From NCBI GenBank assembly GCA_051881635.1, contig JBJEQG010000151.1, forward strand, positions 1 through 8,848: a DNA stretch of 8,848 nt, written 5' to 3'. The position numbers were made by a program, and so were the translations under genes. Shown piece after piece: positions 6,873-8,848 of the stretch. The first letter of the stretch is position 1. Every line of letters begins with the position of its first letter. Below the pieces are notes generated by a model. The model worked only from the letters and a program-made list of their open reading frames with translations, ran no database searches and was not told the origin of the DNA. This DNA is from JBJEQG01 sp051881635 (lineage in GTDB: Bacteria > Bacillota > Clostridia > Oscillospirales > Acutalibacteraceae).

Positions 6873-7991
6873 GAGAAAATCTCCTTTCCAATGCTCATTT
6901 ATTTTAATAAGTGTGTCGGTTCTGTTTTTAACGGCTGTGCTTTTTATATCTTCCTGAAAATACAGTTTTAAAAGCAGTTCAATCAAATCGTCAAGACCAA
7001 CATTGTTCAAACAGCGTTCATAAACTTCTTTTTCAAGGTCAAGCCAATAATCGTCCGTGATTTTATATTTGAAACTCAAATACGGCGTTTGTATCTCTTT
7101 CAGATACTTTAAGCGTTCATTACGAACAAAAAGTGTTTCGTAATACTCTTGGTCACGGTTTTTTACAATGATTTCAACATCATAATGAACAAAGTTTTCT
7201 GTATTTTTAAGAATATCAAAAAGCATTGTTCGGCTATTTTTTTTGATTTCTTCGCTTGCCGCCTTTTTTAAACATTTTTCCAAAGTCTGTTTTGTTTGGC
7301 AAAGTTCAAAAATACTGAAATTGTTGTTGATGAAATAGCTTTCAAATGTTTTGGTAAAGGCACATGGAATAAAGTCAAATTCCAAAATATCATTTCCAAT
7401 AAAGCTGTCTTTTTGGAATTGGTATCCTAACATCTTTGTTTTTCTGCCCTCATCTACCGAATATCCGCTCAGGCGACAATGTGGATTGCTATCTGTAAGA
7501 AACAGATTAGTGTTGGAATAGGCGGCATAGAGATTTTTTCCGTTTTTAAAAATCGCCTTAATGATTTCCAAACGATTTTCTTCAATACCTTTGATAAACA
7601 ATTCCTTGTTTGTACCGTCAAATTTTTCTTTACCAAAGATTGTCTTGAAAATTGTTTTGCCTGCCAAAAGCTCCTTTACTTTTTTTATAGACTCAGTGTC
7701 AAAGGTATCGCTTTCTAAAATATCAAGGATTTTTAAGTGTGTCATATCCTCAGCAAAGTAATCCTCAACAAACCTTAAAAAGCGTTCTTCGGTAATATCC
7801 TCCTGACAATACAACAAACCGTCAAAGCCTATAATAGCCTCTTTGGGAGGCTCGGAAAGGTCGTTCAAGATTTTGTAGGGGATTTTACAGAAATCCAAAT
7901 ATTCCTTTAAGCCGACAGCCGCCGCCGCATACCGCCAATCGGTAATTTGCAAAAGGCGGTTAAAGTTTTCATATTCAATCGTTTGTTTCAT
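6579..7991 (-). CDS. cas8b: Cas8b1 (Cst1), large Cascade subunit
   Basis: This is the Cascade large subunit, which recognises the PAM and starts target unwinding. The 470-residue protein is assigned to Cst1/Cas8b1 mainly by context: it lies between cas6 and a Cst2-type cas7. Sequence support comes from the N-terminal TDWRYAAAAVGLKEYL (residues 18-32) and the central PHCRLSGYSVDEGRKTKMLGY (170-190) and DFIPCAFT (206-213) segments. Cas8 proteins diverge rapidly, so no catalytic motif is expected. The C-terminal part, about residues 355-470, is mostly helical in character and contains a likely internal start for Cas11b at V374. The ATG at 7989-7991 overlaps the cas6 stop as ATGA, with GAGGAGG 7 nt upstream inside cas6, so translation is well supported and probably coupled. 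Confidence 0.9.
   Translation of the reverse strand: MKQTIEYENFNRLLQITDWRYAAAAVGLKEYLDFCKIPYKILNDLSEPPKEAIIGFDGLLYCQEDITEERFLRFVEDYFAEDMTHLKILDILESDTFDTESIKKVKELLAGKTIFKTIFGKEKFDGTNKELFIKGIEENRLEIIKAIFKNGKNLYAAYSNTNLFLTDSNPHCRLSGYSVDEGRKTKMLGYQFQKDSFIGNDILEFDFIPCAFTKTFESYFINNNFSIFELCQTKQTLEKCLKKAASEEIKKNSRTMLFDILKNTENFVHYDVEIIVKNRDQEYYETLFVRNERLKYLKEIQTPYLSFKYKITDDYWLDLEKEVYERCLNNVGLDDLIELLLKLYFQEDIKSTAVKNRTDTLIKINEHWKGDFLVNEIDYARKMGFAVSQELLKQKKGNKINSYKQKLVGALVAHDYDRVNEIILSLASYMGMEFSFAYPLFEAPEENKNIAFAFVNALTENTKSNDNKGE
6881..6887 (-). promoter_or_regulatory. Internal ribosome binding site for Cas11b
   Basis: AAAGGAG on the minus strand lies 8 nt upstream of the in-frame GTG at 6872 inside cas8b. 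It decides the proposed Cas11b start. Confidence 0.55.
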
Positions 7992-8731
7992 AAAGCCGCC
8001 TCCTCGCCCTCAGAAATCAATCTTGCAAAACCAAAGCCCGAAGATTTGCGTGAGCCGAGTCCGTTTTGGAGCAGGTAATTGATAACCGCTTTATTGGCAT
8101 GAATGACAAACATACCCAGACTACATTCAATTTGACAGTCATAATGACGGACAACAGTCTTTCGTGCGTTCATCGGCACAAGTTCAACCTCTTGTGCCAT
8201 TGTTTTTGAAAAGCCCTCTGTCAAAAGCTGTTCGGTTAAAATCTTTTTGGCTCGGCTGCGGAAATTTTCATCAGCAACAGAGATATAAACATCATCGTTG
8301 GTTTCGGCATTGTGTTCACGCAAACAAAGCGGACTAAGCATTTTAATTACAGCGGCAGAACCTGAAACCGCCTTTGAATTATGCCTTATCACCTTTGTTA
8401 TTATTAGGGTATTGTTCAGCGGTAATGCAAAAGGCTTATTGAGTTGTGCAAGAAAAGCCGACATCAAAATACTGCCTGTACGGGTGTCACTCGTTGAAAT
8501 TGTTATAAACAATTCATTTCTCCCAAGTATAATAATGTCATTAAAGAATTTCGGTTCGGGCAATTTTACTGCAAATGTAAAAGGACGGCGTCCTGCCACA
8601 CCGTAATATTGCTCAAAATACCGACCACCTCTTGCCGATTTAAGAGCATACTTACACAGGGAGATAATACCAGAACGATAATCTATCGAAAGCTTATCAT
8701 TAAGTGTTTTGCATTGTAATGATATTTCCAA
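7988..8731 (-). CDS. cas6: Cas6, pre-crRNA processing endoribonuclease
   Basis: Cas6 cleaves the array transcript within each repeat to make crRNAs. The 247-residue protein has the two-RRM family layout. The clearest sign is the C-terminal glycine-rich loop NGLGSRKSSGFGFARL (223-238). N-terminally, GRRPFTFAVKLP (47-58) matches the conserved segment after the usual active-site region. The histidine commonly found just before this segment is absent: the sequence there is YFEQYYG (38-44), and the first histidine is H117. A tyrosine or another residue may serve instead; some Cas6 proteins lack the canonical histidine. The start is TTG (8729-8731), supported by AGGAGG at 7 nt spacing and no better ATG nearby. 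It is the first gene of the operon and overlaps cas8b by 4 bp. Confidence 0.94.
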   Translation of the reverse strand: MEISLQCKTLNDKLSIDYRSGIISLCKYALKSARGGRYFEQYYGVAGRRPFTFAVKLPEPKFFNDIIILGRNELFITISTSDTRTGSILMSAFLAQLNKPFALPLNNTLIITKVIRHNSKAVSGSAAVIKMLSPLCLREHNAETNDDVYISVADENFRSRAKKILTEQLLTEGFSKTMAQEVELVPMNARKTVVRHYDCQIECSLGMFVIHANKAVINYLLQNGLGSRKSSGFGFARLISEGEEAAL

Positions 8732-8738
8732 TTTTTTA

Positions 8739-8744
8739 CCTCCT
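8739..8744 (-). promoter_or_regulatory. Ribosome binding site of cas6 (TTG start)
   Basis: AGGAGG on the minus strand, within AAAGGAGGT, sits 7 nt before the TTG at 8731. This strong site decides the non-ATG start of cas6. Confidence 0.85.
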
Positions 8745-8765
8745 TTAAGTTATTTTTAATAAATA

Positions 8766-8795
8766 ATACTACACTTTGATTTTTATTTTAGTCAA
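8766..8795 (-). promoter_or_regulatory. Possible second promoter upstream of cas6
   Basis: TTGACT (8790-8795) and TAGTAT (8766-8771) are spaced by 18 bp on the minus strand, matching consensus at 5/6 and 4/6 positions. The -35 overlaps the palindrome at 8792-8804. It is weaker than the promoter at 8810-8838 and may be chance. Confidence 0.22.
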
Positions 8796-8804
8796 ACTGT
8801 TTGA
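8792..8804. promoter_or_regulatory. Candidate operator palindrome at the operon start site
   Basis: TCAAAC-T-GTTTGA is a perfect 6+1+6 palindrome, and a wider GTCAA...TTGAC frame (8791-8809) surrounds it. It begins 5 bp downstream of the TATAAT box and so covers the expected transcription start. This is a classic repressor position. It might also act as a short hairpin at the mRNA 5' end. No regulator gene is in the window. Confidence 0.45.
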
Positions 8805-8809
8805 TTGAC

Positions 8810-8838
8810 ATTATACACCTTTTTTCCACATTTTTCAA
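8810..8838 (-). promoter_or_regulatory. Promoter of the cas operon
   Basis: On the minus strand TTGAAA (8833-8838) is followed by a 17-bp spacer and a perfect TATAAT (8810-8815). This is a near-consensus sigma-70 (SigA) promoter. Transcription should start at about 8803, leaving a 5' leader of about 70 nt before cas6. No other gene lies between it and cas6, and all eight cas genes follow without a visible terminator. Confidence 0.85.
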
Positions 8839-8848
8839 GCACTTTTTT

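Noticed and set aside
935..8731. Different base composition between the effector and adaptation genes as a sign of separate origin
   Set aside because: By eye some lines of cas6 and cas7 reach about 47% G+C against about 30% in parts of cas1, but other cas1 and cas8b stretches reverse the trend; no consistent boundary is visible.

Overview
The window holds one complete type I-B CRISPR-Cas locus of the Tneap/Cst style, all read on the minus strand. The low G+C, strong AGGAGG-type ribosome binding sites, tightly packed genes and the Cst1/Cst2 effector pair suggest a low-G+C Firmicute, most likely a clostridium. This is inferred from style and protein families; no rRNA or other taxonomic marker is present.

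Layout, in the direction of transcription (right to left): a near-consensus sigma-70 promoter at 8810-8838 with a 13-bp palindrome at the expected start site; cas6 (TTG start); cas8b/cst1; cas7/cst2; an unusually long cas5; cas3 (HD nuclease fused to helicase); cas4; cas1; cas2; an AT-rich leader (468-652); then a CRISPR array (1-467) that runs off the left edge. The eight genes are separated by 3-13 bp or overlap by 4 bp, and no terminator is visible between them, so they look like one operon. Several ribosome binding sites share bases with the stop codon of the gene before.

How the parts work together: Cas6 cuts the pre-crRNA inside the repeats. Cas8b, multiple Cas7 and Cas5 form Cascade around each crRNA. 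A probable Cas11 small subunit is translated from an internal GTG start inside cas8b (6872). Cas3 is recruited to nick and degrade target DNA. Cas4, Cas1 and Cas2 form the spacer-acquisition module that inserts new spacers at the leader end (near 467). The seven complete repeats are identical and the catalytic motifs of Cas1 and Cas3 are present, so the locus looks intact.

I see no undescribed defence system here. The points most worth checking are the internal Cas11b start, the roughly 100-residue charged helical insertion in Cas5, the lack of an N-terminal histidine in Cas6, the palindrome on the operon start site, and two competing hairpins plus helically phased AAAGAG motifs in the leader.
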